Assembly: GCA_948146395.1 (NCBI GenBank)
Contig: OX411555.1
Span: 42,431,725-42,495,724 of the forward strand
Length of the DNA: 64,000 bases
DNA from: Fragum whitleyi
Taxonomy: Eukaryota > Mollusca > Bivalvia > Cardiida > Cardiidae
Direction: 5' to 3'
Shown here in pieces: positions 11,400 to 24,807 of the stretch. Numbering within the stretch: position 1 is the stretch's first letter; each line of letters starts with the position of its first letter. The position numbers were made by a program, and so were the translations under genes. The notes under the pieces were generated by a model. That model was not told the DNA's origin, did no database searches, and was given only the letters and a program-made list of their open reading frames with translations.

Positions 11400-13420
11400 A
11401 GAACAGCACTATCAGCAAAGATGCACTGGTAGCCATCAAGAATAAGCATCGCAAATGGAATACATACCTGAATTGTAAAAATCATTTAAGTTATGACGCT
11501 TATAAAAAAGCTAGAAATGAAGTGACCAAACAACTAAAACAATGCAAATACAATAAAGAAAAAAACATAACTGACAAAATCAAGGATGATCCAAAACTAT
11601 TTTGGAAATACGTACGTCAAAGAACCCAAACAATCTCAACAATGACAGACTTGGAAATAGATGGAATTATTGTAACTGACAAAGATGCAATTACAGAAGC
11701 CCTAAACAACCACTTTGTATTTACCAATGAATCTGAGCCCGTTCCATACCCAGAGTCTAATAATAGCCATATCATGACTGATATTGTAATAACAAAAGAT
11801 AAGATACTAAAAGCAATAGAGGAAATAAACCCCTCCAAATCCCAAGGCCCTGATGGTAAACACCCACGATAAATATATGAATGCAAAAATGAACTAGTCG
11901 ACAAGCTATTCACGATATTCACTAAATCCTACAACTCGGGCCAACTACCATCTATATGGAAAGATGCCAATGTCACACCAATTCACAAATCAGGACCAAA
12001 AAAAACCAAAGAAAACTATAGACCAATCAGCGTCACATCAAATTGCTGTCGAATTTTGGAAAAAATAATCAAAAAAGAAATAACAAGTTTTTTGGAAAAT
12101 AACGGGTTAATCACACACAATCAACATGGCTTTAGAAAAGGGCGTTCTTGTATTACCCAACTGCTAGAGTCCATTTAAAACTGGACAACTGAACTGGATA
12201 ACCAAAAGGAAATTGATATTATCTATTTGGATTTCAAAGCAGCCTTTGACAAAGATCCACACAAAAGGCTACTAAACAAGGTATGGAATACTGGCATCCA
12301 AGGTAGGACATATACATGGATCGAATCCTTTTTATCAGAAAGAAGACAAAGATTAGTAGTTGATGGGCATTTTTCCAGCTGGAAACCAGTGACTAGTGGA
12401 GTCCCCCAAGGTAGTGTAATGGGACCTATATTGTTCCTAATCTTTATTAATGACCTCCCTGATACACTTACATGTTCAACCAAACTGTTTGCCGATGATA
12501 CTAAATTGTATCAGACTCTTATAGATGAAAACGATGTAACTACCCTACAAGACAATCTTTTCAATGCATGCAATTGGGCTAATAAATGGGAGATGACCTT
12601 CAACTCAAAAAAATGCAAAATGCTACATATAGGAAAAGAACATAGTAATGAATATTTCATGAAAGATAAAGAAGGTGTAATATGCAAAATAGAAGAATGT
12701 TTATCTGAAAAAGACCTAGGTGTAACAATAGACAGCAAGTTGAGCTTTGAAATTCACATTAACACTAAAGTTAACATAGCGAATCGCAATCTTGGGATGA
12801 TCTTCAAATCCTTTACATTCATGGACGAAACAATGTTCAGGAATCTCTACAAGTCGCTGGTCCGACCACATCTCGAATATGCATCAGTGATCTGGCACCC
12901 CAAATATAAAAAGGATGCCATTAAAATTGAGAATGTTCAAAAAAGGGCAACCAAAATGGTAAAAAGTTTAAAAAATTACTCTTATCCAGAGAGACTGAAG
13001 AAGCTCGGCCTTCCGTCACTCGAGTACAGAAGATCTCGGGCTGACTTAATCCAAACCTATAAATTACTGAATGAAATTGACCTAACATCTACCAAAATCA
13101 TTGAGTTAGCACAAAACCAACAGAATACCCGAGGAAATAATTTGAAACTGGCCAAAAAAAGATGTAAAACCAATATCAGACAGTATTGTTTTAGTAACAG
13201 AATTGTTAACCAATGGAACAAATTACCCAACCTAATAGTAGAGGCTCCCAGTCTAAATGCCTTCAAATCAAGACTCAATAATGCATGGAAAACACCTATC
13301 AAATTCTATCCACTATGCTACAATTAATTGGTAACACTTCATTTCTACCTTATGTATATATTGTATATATTGAAATTATTTTTTTTTATTAATAATACAA
13401 CTACTTTAAAATAACGCAAC
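11400..13420 (+). pseudogene. LINE B: CR1-like reverse transcriptase, 5'-truncated
   Basis: A single frame runs from 11294 to 13327, broken by TAA at 11870 and TAA at 12176. It opens with the pre-RT region (KARNEVTKQLKQCKY). RT blocks follow: SKSQGPDG, ENYRPISVTS, GFRKGRSC, YLDFKAAFDK, SGVPQGSVMGPILF, and the catalytic FADDTKLY at about 12490. Then DLGVTIDSKL, LVRPHLEYA and the CR1-type tail VNQWNKLPNLIVEAPSLNAFK. The endonuclease and ORF1 are missing, consistent with 5' truncation on insertion. It has only two stops, so it is younger than the LINE A it indirectly sits in. It is related to LINE D at 48.5-53.9 kb. Confidence 0.8.
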
Positions 13421-15984
13421 AAAATTACCCTTTGGGTTCTGAAATAGGTTGTAAGGCAACCTGTCCATAGACCATCACTAGCTACATTTTTCTCCTATGA
13501 GATCATACTTTATCCACAGACAATTAGTAGTGTTAATTTTCTTGTCTTCTTAAAACTTCAAGGAAAGGACATTTCAGAACCATGATCACATAAATAGGTA
13601 GACATGTCCTCATAATTAAATTTTCTAGAAATGCTCTAGTACTAGACTAATAATGCTTCTTTAACTATTAAAAAAATGTTTTATCTATAATTCATAAATT
13701 CAAGAATAATTATCCATAAAAAAGCCACTATATATATGTAAGACTATAATCTGCCATATCAAAACAAATTTGGGGCACCACAATCCCTACATATACGTCG
13801 CGGACGATAATCTAAAGAAGAATTAGAGGAATATACCCTCAATATCAACCTATGACGCAAACCTAAAGGGCCAAAAGAAGCTGAACGCTTATGTCCAAGA
13901 CATCAAGGCCTCTACAACTACGTGAACAACTACGTGAACAAATAAATACATGTTGCATTGCTTTGACCATCTGTATATATTTTCAGGTAAGTTTTTTAAC
14001 GCATTATTCAATTACCATTACCTTCTAAATTCTAATGTTCGATCATTGATGATTTAGATTTTCTAAACCGTTCGCACCGAATCACGTTCGATCCCTTCCA
14101 CATTTTTCTTTTTTCGTTCTCCGCAGTGGCGAAATAAAGAGCGTTCGAATTACAAATTCTGGGTTTCTTTTTCTCATCATAATAAATTGATGATTGAGTT
14201 TCCCTATAATGATTAAAGAAAAGGAGTGGTGAGGGTATTTGAATCTCTAGTACCCGCCACAGCTCTGGGTTTATTTGCCCTACTTTTAATTTTTTCTTAG
14301 TCTGTTTGCTTATTTTTTAATTTGTTGCAGTATTGATACGAAATCAAAGCACCTGAGAAATCTGTGGTATATCATGCTCGTTGTTATGGTAATGAAATTC
14401 CCCACAAATGAAAACATATCAAGAGGATTCCTAAGTCCCCCTACATTGATAGAAAGTAACCCCACATATATAAGGTATCTGCTGATTAAAAATCATTGAA
14501 TGAAGCAAGGTCAAGGTCCAGATTACAAAAAAAAATGTTAATTCTGTCAATTTCTGTGTTTCGGGAGAACTATCTTTTAATTTCATTTTCAATATCTTTG
14601 AGGGATTTACTTCGATGTAAAAAGGCTGCTTCTTCATTTAAGCATTTGCTGCTAACAATACACAATTAAAGAACTTGACTGTCTCTGATATAGGATGGAC
14701 CAATTAGAGTGCTCATTTGATGTAATGATAATTGTATACCAGTTACATTAATCCTTCCAAAGGGTAGGAGTACAGTGTATTAGCTGTTAAACCCCTGGCT
14801 GAAAAATTAAAGAAAGACTCTACCTTCTACTATGCTCAAAAGAATATAGCTGAAATGATCTGACAGAGATGAATCTTTTAATATGGCTGTATACTGTGAT
14901 GACAATGCCTACATACCAGAGAATGTCTGCATACTTCGTTTAGAAAGGAGCTTGGAATTTTGGGGGATACCGGAAAAAATGGAAATTCAAAATGATTTTC
15001 TGATAGTTAACAGTTTCATACCAATTGAACACCAAATGACTACATGAAATTTTAACTCGCATGGAAACTTTAAAGTCACACGATAATTTACCAGATAAAA
15101 TAAAATTGACTTACTATACGATGGACAATTTTACAGTTGCTTTACAACAGATCATGGACTCTAGATTTTCAAAGGTGATCATAGCATTCAACATAAGAAT
15201 TCACCTAGAAATTCTTTACTTTCAAAGCAGGATTCCCCTCCACTTTCAAAACTGGGGTCATTTTGCTACATTGGGGCTAGTCAAAGTAGATACAGAAGTT
15301 TTTTTCAGCAATTTTGAGGAATTTTTCCAAAAAGTGATGGTCCAAATTCAAAGAATCAAGGGTTCACAAAACCCAGTGTCAAAGCTAAATTTTTCATACC
15401 AAAAATGTAAGTGTAACACATACCGTAAAAAGTCTAATTAAGCCCCATGCTTTAAAATAACCCCATCCCTCTTTCAAGGGGATGAAAATGACCATTTTTA
15501 ATACGATTTTATAGCATCTGGAAGCCTCAAATAAAGGTCCATAATTACAAAATCAAGGTTGCTAAAAACACAACATAGGTTTTACGCTTCTTTTCCCTAA
15601 TCAAATGTGTTTTTACACTGATTTTTTTTCCATTTTTCACTGTCTTAACAAATATCGATGGCTCAGCTGGAAATGGATGTAACTGTCTAAACTGTATATA
15701 TGCAGTTTCAACTGTTTTGCACTGAGCCATTGATATGTAGCATAGCCTCTAATAAAAGCCCATCCCTTTCTAATTGAAACATCTCAGGTTCAATTAGAAC
15801 CTTTACGGTATATATAGTGCACAACATCAGGAATTTGAGCTATACATGTATGTGGTCTATTCGGACTATATATATTCAATATGGGTAATACTAGTTTGGC
15901 TATCAAAAGGTTACTTTCTATAAAGTTGTTGAATAATGATTTTCAGTAATAATGCGACTGTTATAAAGTCATTGCATCAACAGC
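13421..15984. other. Noncoding interior of the 9.45-kb block
   Basis: AT-rich. Holds a 12-bp tandem duplication (aactacgtgaac) at about 13917-13940 and no recognisable gene. An open frame at 15061-15441 has no motif and is not called. Confidence 0.4.
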
Positions 15985-16205
15985 TGCATGTTATAGCACA
16001 GTTGGTAAACCATTGAACTTCATATTACCTAATATCAAGTCACAGGTCAGATACCTAACCGCACATACGGATTTCATCAATTGTCTCTAACAATTGCTTG
16101 GATAATCCTAAACCCAAGAGAGAAAGTAGACAGGAATAAATTTTTAGGTAGTACTTGAGGGAGAAATATCAGGTGCTCCGGCCTCAGTAAAAATGTCAAA
16201 AGGTT
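15985..16205 (+). mobile_element. Degenerate tRNA-derived SINE
   Basis: Head tatagcacagttggtaaacc, then caggtcag in B-box position, ggtagtac and gagaaatatcaggtgctccgg. It matches the body of the SINEs at 7318 and 24808 at low identity. The 3' core is lost. Confidence 0.5.
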
Positions 16206-16589
16206 CATTTAACCCCCATTATACATCCACTTAATTGATTATTGCTTATAGACTTCTCATGCTGTTAACTGCATTTTCTTGCTGTACACAAAATTTCGGT
16301 AGTAAGTATACGCCTAAGATTAGCCTGAACAGACGTCAAGTCTGGTCTTAGCCTAGACTGTCTGGTTTCCTATTAATTTCTTTGATAAAAACTGGTTCAA
16401 ACACCCTAAAAGTTGGACAATTGTTTAAAAAAATGAATACAGCCAAACGAAGATCAATTCAATACAATGGTTATATGATAATTAAAGCTTAAAATTTTTC
16501 ATGAAAGCATTATTCTACCCTGTACTACTACATATTCATGAACAGAATAAATTAATCTTCCAAAGATTTATAATTCAATTTTAGATGAT

Positions 16590-17480
16590 TCCATCAATTT
16601 TCATTCATTCTGATTGGCTGAAAATTAGTTTAATTAGCTCCACTGGTCAAAGGTCACTGAGGTTATTGTCATGGTGCTCTGTCCGTTGTGTGTACGGTCG
16701 TAAATTTTTTCTTAGAAAATAGTCTCATCAGAAGCTAATGGATAAATGTCAACCAAAATTCACAGAAATGATCCTTGGGTGACTTTTTTTCAAAGTTGTT
16801 CAAGAAATATTGATCCAATGAAAACCATGGATTTAATGGGCGCGGCTAATTTCAAAATATGGTAAAAAGTGACTTTTATCAGAACCTTTTTGAATACCAA
16901 TTAAGATCCTTTGGTGACCCTTTATCAGTCTACAAAAAGTTTTGTGATCAGATGAAAAATATGTGATTTTATTGGAGGAGGTCATGTTTTATAGTTGAAA
17001 CGTTGAAAATATTTTTCTCAGAATCTAACTGATGTTTTTCAACCAAATTTCATTGGAATGTTCCATTTAGTGGCCCTTTATCAGGTTGTACAAAAGTAAT
17101 TTGATTGAATGAAAAATTAATTCATCCACTGAAATTCTCATATCAGTTGATTCAGGCCTGTGGAGCAAATCAGCTGCTCAAGTAGCTCTAGTTTCTCATT
17201 AAAACAATTTTAAATATGCATCTATTCTGTAAGTTTCCGCAAAAAATGTGGTCCCAAAAAGTGGTTCCGTAAGATATCCATTAAGTATTGACAAATCTTT
17301 GAATTCTTTGCTTCTTAATGATAAATTATAAGATATGAAGAGAGTATCAGTTGATTTCATGAAGGAATGAAACTAAAACCCTATTCACGCCAGCATATGA
17401 GTCCCTTTCGTATGTTCATACAGTTAGATAAGGTTTTTAGTTTCATACCTCAATGAAATCAACAAAACCTCTCTTCATCT
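16590..17480. mobile_element. MITE-like hairpin repeat, interrupted by a TAGCTCC repeat
   Basis: attctgattggctgaaaa near 16605 and a palindromic right part at about 17352-17465 (catgaaggaatgaaactaaa ... tttagtttcatacctcaatg) match the same two landmarks of the repeat at 54690-55030. In this copy they are separated by the repeat at 16633-17192. Family unknown. No ORF. Confidence 0.45.
16633..17192 (+). repeat. TAGCTCC-type interspersed repeat, full length
   Basis: Head tagctccactggtcaaaggt then ggttattgtcatggtgctc; two internal atgatccttgggtgac-like units; tail ttgattcaggcctgtggagc then gctgctcaagtagctctag. This is the clearest full-length copy of the three in the window. Confidence 0.65.
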
Positions 17481-17815
17481 CTTTAATGCAAATGATTCAT
17501 TGTATCGTTTTACTTATCTTAGATTAAAAAGGAGAACTCTGTTTGGTAGTAATCTACTTATGGATAATTCTGAAATGCAGTTAAACTGTCAAAGGTTTTC
17601 ATTACTGCTTGAAAACATATTACCGGGTAATACAAACCTTTTTTCTACAGCCTAGCTAAGTTAAGTCATAGTTAAACGCTTTGGTAGCCATATGGTATCA
17701 CAGTTTATAAAAGAAATCTATGATTACGGTATGTGTCCTGTGACAATCTCCTTGCTGTATTTAGAATTTTATGTATGCCACCGAGTCCCTTTGTCCATAA
17801 ATAAGCTTGCAGTCT

Positions 17816-18410
17816 TGATAGCTCATCTGGGCACAAAGTGATCAATGTGAGCTATTGCGCTTATGCTTTGTTGGTCATCTGTCATGCGTTTTGTGTCTTT
17901 CTTCAAGATCCTGTGTGTACACTTTAGGCTATATTTATAGCTCAACTATAGAGAAACTTGATCAGATTTCTTGTCAAAATTCTGTCATGTTGAGTCAGAA
18001 ACTCGGACACAGGGTCGAATTTTGGACAAACCTCATGTTTTCAGCAGAGGCCACAGTTTTGGTTAAATGTTCAGAAAACCTTGTCAGAAAGATTATCCTT
18101 ATTGTGCTCTAAGGAATTTTAATTAAATCCAAAATTAGTTTAAAACTTTTTCCCAGGGTCGAAACTTAGACAACTCTTGTGTACATGTGAGGGCACATTT
18201 ACGGCACAACTGGCTTGAAACTTGGTCCGAATGTTGCACTGTTGAACAATGCCCTAGGTGCTTCAGGGCCAACATACCCATATCAACATCTTTTAGACCT
18301 TTCTCAAAATACTTATATGCCTACATGCCATCCTGGCCGAGTTCAAATGGGGTTGAGTAATGAACTAGGTCTTGGAGTCAAAATAGGGCATTTGAGTCGT
18401 TAAAATGTGT
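17816..18410 (+). repeat. TAGCTCATCTG-type interspersed repeat
   Basis: Head tagctcatctgggcacaaag then tgatcaatgtgagctattgc. The same terminus appears inverted at the end of the repeat at 30835-31970 (gctcactatgagcacttcctgttcag), so the family has palindromic ends. The interior has gaaacttggtccgaatgttg-type sequence. No ORF. Confidence 0.55.
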
Positions 18411-18828
18411 GCTACAAATAGGGTTGTTATTCACCGTTGAAAATAGGAAAGCCCAAACGCAAGTGCGGTAAATGCGGTGTAATTATGGAAACGTTACGAT
18501 TTGTTAACCTAATCGTGTATATAAGTACAACGGCTGTATGGTCTGGATACGATGGATGTCGATAGACGACATTGTAATGATGCGAGCTTATCATTGCGCA
18601 GTGTTACGACTACCGCATATTTACGGCCGAGAGGTTTTGAAGTTCTTTCAAACTATTCAATAAAAGATATCTCGAGTGTCCTCGAAACCATTCATTGATC
18701 GGAATTCGAGTGACGCCACTTAGGACGATCGCTGAATACACGTCTTTACCTGCGACACGCCAGAAAAATCGTTGCTTGGCGATTTTTACGTAACCACAGC
18801 TTGAATAACATCTAGTAGTTACGTTTAA

Positions 18829-19090
18829 TTGATTGATTGATTGAATGGAGTTTAACGCCGCTTTCAACATTATTACTGTTATATCGCGGCGGCCGGAGCA
18901 CCTAACAATGGATTCCTGGTATTTCTTTCACCTGTACTACCATTATATCCTTTCCTAGCCTCCGACTGCTATCACACATAGGTCTACGATTATCTACCCA
19001 TTGGTGAGAGACAAACGTCGGAAAGGATATTTGCCGCCACCGGGGATCGAACCCACGACTTCCAGATTGGAAGTCTTATGCCTAACCAAC
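18829..19090 (-). mobile_element. tRNA-derived SINE with 15-bp target duplication
   Basis: Read on the minus strand: head tagcgcagttggttaggcat-like with B-box ggttcgatccc, then body, then gttgaaagcggcgttaaac and a tcaatcaatcaat tail. AGTAGTTACGTTTAA is repeated exactly at 18814-18828 and 19091-19105, defining the insertion. The tRNA head matches that of the 24808 copy almost exactly. Confidence 0.85.
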
Positions 19091-19105
19091 AGTAGTTACG
19101 TTTAA

Positions 19106-20580
19106 GTCTCCCACCTACGAAAATAGTACAAAATGATGGAGTCAAACAATGTTCCTCCGGTGTTATGAATGCTTTGATTAGCCTTTAAATTTTTGACTGA
19201 CAGCAGCAATATGGCAATATAGGCGTTACGACGTACGTAAAATCGAGCATCGTATTCAACTTCCGTTGTATGGAAACGGTGGGTCGGGATATATCGAGTT
19301 TATATCCGTTGAAATGTGAACAAGGCTTAACTAAGAAAGAGGTACTAAACTTCTCATTCGTGCGTGTTTCCATTCATTTTCAAATAGGCCCGAATACCTC
19401 AGTCAGCAATGCGTTTGGCTTGAAATTTGTATTTCTGATGTCCATACCTGGAACTACTACGCTTATATCCATCCGACATTATACAAAAGTCATTGTTACA
19501 CACATCGCAAGTTCTCTCCCACAGGTTGCAAATAATATGTGCTATTGGCAGATGGTTGTTCGATTGAAATGAGCCCAGCGTTCAGGATAACTATGCACAA
19601 TTGAGCACCACAAGTTTGAAACATGCAAAAGATACCATCTTCTTGCTTAAAAACGGTACCATCTCCGTGGCGCTCAAATGTGATCTGTTAACCTGAGCGA
19701 AGAAGAAGTTTTTGTCAGGTGTTCGAAACGACAGAAACTGTAGGTAGGCGAACCAGACGACGCGAGATAAATAGCGAGGGGCGAATAATATATTTCCCGT
19801 TTTCTTACTAGAAAAAGTTATTCTTTCTTTAAGTCGTGAAACTGGGACGAACTTAATTTTGTGACAAATATACTTAAAGCGCGCCATTTTGCACTTGATT
19901 AACTTTGTATCATCATCATGACGTAATAAAAATTGGCTGGGCTCCGCTCAGATATCGATAAATTGAGTGAAATGAATTAAACAAGGTTGTTTTTTTTTAA
20001 ATTTCACTGGTTTGGTGGTAAGATTATCAATTGATTATCTTCAGTTGATTCCCTTTTAACCCTCAAAAAGTATTTAAAAATAAAATACGTTCTGCAATTT
20101 CCAAAGTTAAATGTAAATGTTTTATCAAATAAAAACTCTAGTCGTTTTAAAGCAGATTAGGATTATTTGTTAAAATCCAGCAGCGATAAAATATTTGAAA
20201 TTTTCTCTTCAAGTTCTTGATAAATTTTTAGATATCCGATCAACCTTTTCTAAATTTAGAATATATTATTTATTTAAGAATTCATATTGCTAGATCAATT
20301 TTTTGTTAATTTTAAAATAATTTTTGAGCGATCATTGACTTTTCGTTGGTTAAATAACTTGTTTGAAAGTTGCGTATACCGCTTTCCACTTTTTTGCGAT
20401 CGAGCTACGACTGCCCTGTCCCAGTCGTACATTTTAGCCCGATTTCTGCGACAATCGCGAGAGATCGCAAGGGTAGAAAAAAATATTCGATTTTTAGTAA
20501 AGTGCAAAAGATGTCGTAAGTCGGTCTCACGATAATTCTGCGACAAATCTTGTCGTACGACGTTTAGTAAAACGGGGCCC
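19106..20580. other. Right arm of the 9.45-kb block, noncoding
   Basis: No coding motif. The last 200 bp are rich in palindromic tcgtac/cgacaa/gtcgta motifs and end at the inverted GGGCCCCGTTTTACTAA terminus. Confidence 0.4.
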
Positions 20581-23250
20581 TGATCTGCACGGCCTACTTG
20601 GTGAGCAATCATGTGTGCCTGACCACAGCGCATTAGTATTAGAGTATGATGTTAAGGGAGGCATCGCGATACATACCAATGCGAAAAGTTAGAGTGATTA
20701 TGTACCTTCAATCCGCAAATATAAACTGAACGAAATTCCTGCAGATTGTTTGTTAAGTGATTTATCGTGCAGTACTATTTTAGAGTTAATCACTAAAAAT
20801 CGAACGGTCCAGGGAAACACAGAATACTATAAACGGCCTCTACACCGAGTTTTGTACCATTAAAGACAATGAACTGAACAAGCGTGTGCCTTATTACGTT
20901 GGCTCGAATCGAAAAAGAAAGCGGAACAAATTAGCTTAACCATATTGGAATGAAACTCTATCAGATCTATAGTCGGAAATGTGCACAGTAGAGCGCGAGT
21001 GCTTACGGTTTAAGGGGCCTAAGAAAGTCCGTACTGCCAAAAGATACTTTTTATAGACAAGCGGCGAAAGTTTGACAAATATTTCCGTCAAAAAGAACGA
21101 GCATACAGATTCTCGTCGAAACCATATCAACAACAACAAAAAAAAACACTGAATTTTTAAATAAGACCAAGACCCTTGGTCCGAAACGTTAAGTGCAAAA
21201 TTGACCAATAGAAGTTATAAATGAAATGGTCACAACTTATCGGATGAAAATATTGTTATTTGATAGATGGGAAAATGACTTCTATAATCTATACAATACA
21301 GTGAATTAGAATGATTTTGACGATATACAATATGAAAAATGTAAATTGCACAAACTGATGTTAGAGTTAAACATGTAAGACCCCTTATATGATGTCAACC
21401 CATCATAAAAATATCACCATAGGGGAAATACAACAGCTGGTGAGGAGCGCAAAATCAAAGCCAAAACACGTTATTGTCAATATATCATTTGCGTTCCTAA
21501 AATTCCGTTCGATGATTAGTGTTTTAAAGGATCTCTCCCAGCTTCTGCTAGACATCGGAATTCTCCCTTCTTCATGGAGTAAAGCAATCATTTGCCCGAT
21601 GCTAAAGGATCACCAATCCAATCCACGTACACTGCCGAGGTATTAGCCTGCTTTTATGTGTGAGTAAATAATATACAGGACTATTGAATAAACATTTAGA
21701 CTCAAACAATATACTCGCAGATGAGCAAAATAGATTTCGTCGAAATAGATCATACGACCACATTTTCGCTCTAAACAGCATCGTAAACAACAATGCAGAA
21801 GTGTTTTCGGCATTTATCGACCTAAGAAAGGCGTTTGACTTTATAGATCCTGACCTTTTGCTGTATAAACTACTATTAAACGGCATAGACGATAAAGCGT
21901 TTAACTCGTTTAAGTCGATGTAATGTAACACGACGGCGTCAGTACGGACTAACGGCACAACAACGGACTGTAAAAGAGGCGTCGTTCTAGGCGACAATGC
22001 TTCCCCTACGATTTACTCCATCCATTTAAAGGATTTAGTAGAAAACTTCAACAATATTCACATGGCAATACAACTCGGTGAAACACAAGTGTCCTTGCTG
22101 TTATACGCAGATTACTTAGTACTGGTCGCACCATCTGAATCGTCGCTACAACTCATGTACATAAATGGTGCAAAAAATGCGTGTATTAATGCTGACAAAT
22201 CAAAGTGCATAGGAAAGGCAGAAAGAAAACGGACAAAACGAACTAGAACCCGTAAGTAAATATGGATACTTGGGAGAAATCTTCAAAGACAAAAACAACT
22301 TCATGCCTCTCTGTGATTCCGTATCCAAAGCTGCTGGCAGAGCGTTAGGGAGTGCTATACCAAAGGTACATCATCTCAAACATATCGGCTTTAATACATT
22401 CGAAAACTGCTTTTAGTTTGTTACTCCTGTCCTGGACTTCAAGCTTGGGCACAAATCAATACAGGACGATTGACAATATACAACACCGTGCTATCGTTGC
22501 TTCATGGGTGTGCACAGATTCGCGCCTACCACCGCACTCATAGGAGATACTGGTTGGTTACCCAGCCTCTATAGTCATTGGGTTATTTTACTACGATACT
22601 GGAATACATCCTAGCATTCTAAGAAGATAGGCTCACAAGAAATGTCTTTGAACATGACTATACGATCGGCACAAACAAATGATGTAACGATATAAATAAT
22701 GGACGTACTTAACTTGTTAACATACTACAAAAATATTACATGACTGGAAAATAAAATCATTGTTTTTTATAAGGAAACCTAGTCCAACTCAGTTGCAAAT
22801 ATTAGCAAGCTCTAAGCGTGTAGAGGCTATAAATCAGAGTTTTCATGTGAAAAATACATCAGATTAAATTTGGCTCGAAATGAACGACCCATATTGGCAC
22901 AATCTCGCTGTGGAATTTTGCCTTTAAGGATAGAAACAGGTCGCTGAGTTGGTGAGACCCAGAATGCCCTTCATGTACATTGTTTAATTCAGGAGAGATA
23001 GAAAGCGAGGAACATTTCTTTATAGACTGCAGTGTTTATACAAAAGAGGAAAAAGATATTCAATTGCACTGTATGAGCGACAATGCTTTCAAACGCTTGG
23101 ACTTAATAGAGAAAATGTCTGCAATCATGAAAAACAACCCCAGAAAAGCTGCTAGGTTCTTAGTAAAAGCATTTACGGTGTGAACTCATTTACCAAAGGA
23201 ACTAGTTTGGCGATTGAAATTAACGCAATTTTGCGCTAATATCAAAATAA
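20581..23250 (+). pseudogene. LINE A, 3' part: end of endonuclease, reverse transcriptase, C-terminal zinc knuckle (dead)
   Basis: Continues LINE A after the 9.45-kb insertion. VPDHSALVLEYDV ends the endonuclease. RT pieces occur in several frames: GEIQQLVRSAKSKP, DEQNRFRRNRSYDHI, FIDLRKAFDFIDPDLLLYKL (21817-21876), RGVVLGDNASPTIYSIHLKDL and LLYADYLVLVA near 22095. In the last, the second catalytic Asp of YADD is Tyr. Near 22900-23050 RPILAQ...GILPLRIETGR and EIESEEHFFIDC mark the usual C-terminal domain. At least ten stops and frameshifts. Comparable elements belong to the I/ingi-like LINE group, but clade assignment needs a phylogeny. Confidence 0.7.
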
Positions 23251-24342
23251 AACTAAACAGTTCCTAATAAAATTCTTCATTCCGACAACCTATGTCGACA
23301 TAGCACTGTTAATTGTGAGAAGAAATTTTCTGGCGATTAACCCTAAGCGAGATATCACGATTTTTCCTATTTCGTTCAGTGGAAGAGTCGGGTGTCGATC
23401 TCACACGCCCGATCCTCTCCATCGAAGTTATGGGAGCCTGGACTAGCTTTCCCCTTCTGTCACACAAGAAAAGCGGGCATGGCCTCTGCACCCGTCATCG
23501 TTTATACCAAGCTTTAAGGACCTATCAACTGTCACTCATAGCATAAATATACGATTATTCAAGGTGACATATAGGCCCATGGGGCCGGGTGTTTTATTTA
23601 TCTACTGGTTTGTTGTTTTTTTCTGTACCACTTGATGTCATGCATATGACACCTGTCACTATAATAAGGCCTTAAAAAATAGCTGTGTCTCTGCTAACGG
23701 GCTCGAAAAAATAGAGGGTAGGTAGGTAGGCGTATCTTTTTTTATTTTTAATTTTTTGCTGCAAAAAAGGGTAGGTAGGTAAATCGGTAATTTTTTTTAA
23801 TATTTTTTTTCAACTTTGTTGATTTGGATATGCACAGTAAGCCTTAAGCTATTTAACAATGGCCGAGAGCAATAACAAGTGACAGTGTTAAATTCTTGCT
23901 TATGACACATCTTCACAATATCATCTGTAAATGTTGTAAGTTTAGATATGCTAGCTGCAATATACTAAGAGAAATGGCCATGACAAAATTCAAAGCAAAC
24001 TGGTGTGAGAGCTAAGTCAAAATGACCTTTTGACATTCGATGGCAGGAAACTCCAGACTATCTGGTCAAAAATAATTTTTGAAGTATTGGAACATATGCT
24101 GTGGAAAAAAAGCACATAAAAATGTACGCCTGACGATTTCGTTTTGAAAATCTTTTTTTATTGAAAAACTTTTCTAAGTCTATGCCAGACTAAAAGTGAT
24201 GTCCAACATGAAATAATGTTGTAAGTAATAAAGTATACTTATTTTGACAGCCCATAAAAAGTGGGTACGATTTGACTCCATAATTTTTGGAAAGGGTACG
24301 AGTTGACCAAAAAGGGTACGAGTTGCCGTGGGTACGAGTTGA
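23251..24342. other. Intergenic with simple direct repeats
   Basis: Contains clustered ggtaggtaggtag motifs (about 23715-23780) and four spaced copies of gggtacga(g/t)ttga between about 24262 and 24342. No gene recognised. Confidence 0.45.
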
Positions 24343-24520
24343 GTGTGTGTATTTCCGGTTATTTATCGTCGCTACCGTAGCACATGCCTATATGAGCGAC
24401 GCCCCCGGAAGACGGTAAGTTGTTACGGGGGATAGTGCAAGGATACTTGACGAAACTACTGCTGAAATTCGCCATGGTTCTTTAACGTGCTCGATGTAAA
24501 GCATCGTCAGGCCAGTGGAG
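24343..24520 (-). mobile_element. Second SINE-like family, partial
   Basis: Shares gtgtgtatttcc, tttatcgtcgctaccgtagc, acatgcc, agacggta, gttacgggggatagtgcaag, gccatg and ttctttaacgtgctc with 55785-56075. The tRNA-like head of that copy is missing here. Confidence 0.55.
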
Positions 24521-24807
24521 CTTTAAATGACAAAGGGCAATAAATCAAACAATAACAGTTCCAGAGTTCAAATAAGAAATTCAAATGCAAATCAACGCAC
24601 CTTTCATTACCAGACAGAAATATTTTTGACTGTCCCAATTTGAAAGCTGTTGCAGAAGCCAATTTCAAGTTGATGAAATCATTCGTCCAATTTTATTGCC
24701 AACAGTGACCAAGCCATCTTCTTTAGACTTTCACGCTATAAGTCAGTAAATAGCAGTACATCACTAATGTTGTTATGTTACCCATGGACCGACTATGATT
24801 AAAACAG

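Larger units (their letters stand above)
11128..20580. mobile_element. 9.45-kb composite insertion with GGGCCCCGTTTTACTAA inverted ends
   Basis: The left edge GGGCCCCGTTTTACTAA at 11128 is an exact inverse of the right edge ending at 20580. Beyond 17 bp the arms are only similar in theme (cttaag and tcgtac/cgacaa palindromic motifs). Removing the block rejoins the LINE A endonuclease frame (GAG GCA CC|T GAT CTG). No target duplication is evident. Inside are LINE B, SINEs, TAGCTC-type repeats and a right arm of about 1.4 kb (19106-20580) without ORFs. No transposase is recognised. It is either one large non-autonomous DNA transposon that collected passengers, or two short MITEs bracketing a rearranged segment. 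Confidence 0.5.

Noticed and set aside
23715..24342. ggtagg and gggtacgagttga clusters as telomere-like or protein-coding repeats
   Set aside because: Irregular spacing, few copies, no open frame; treated as simple repeats.
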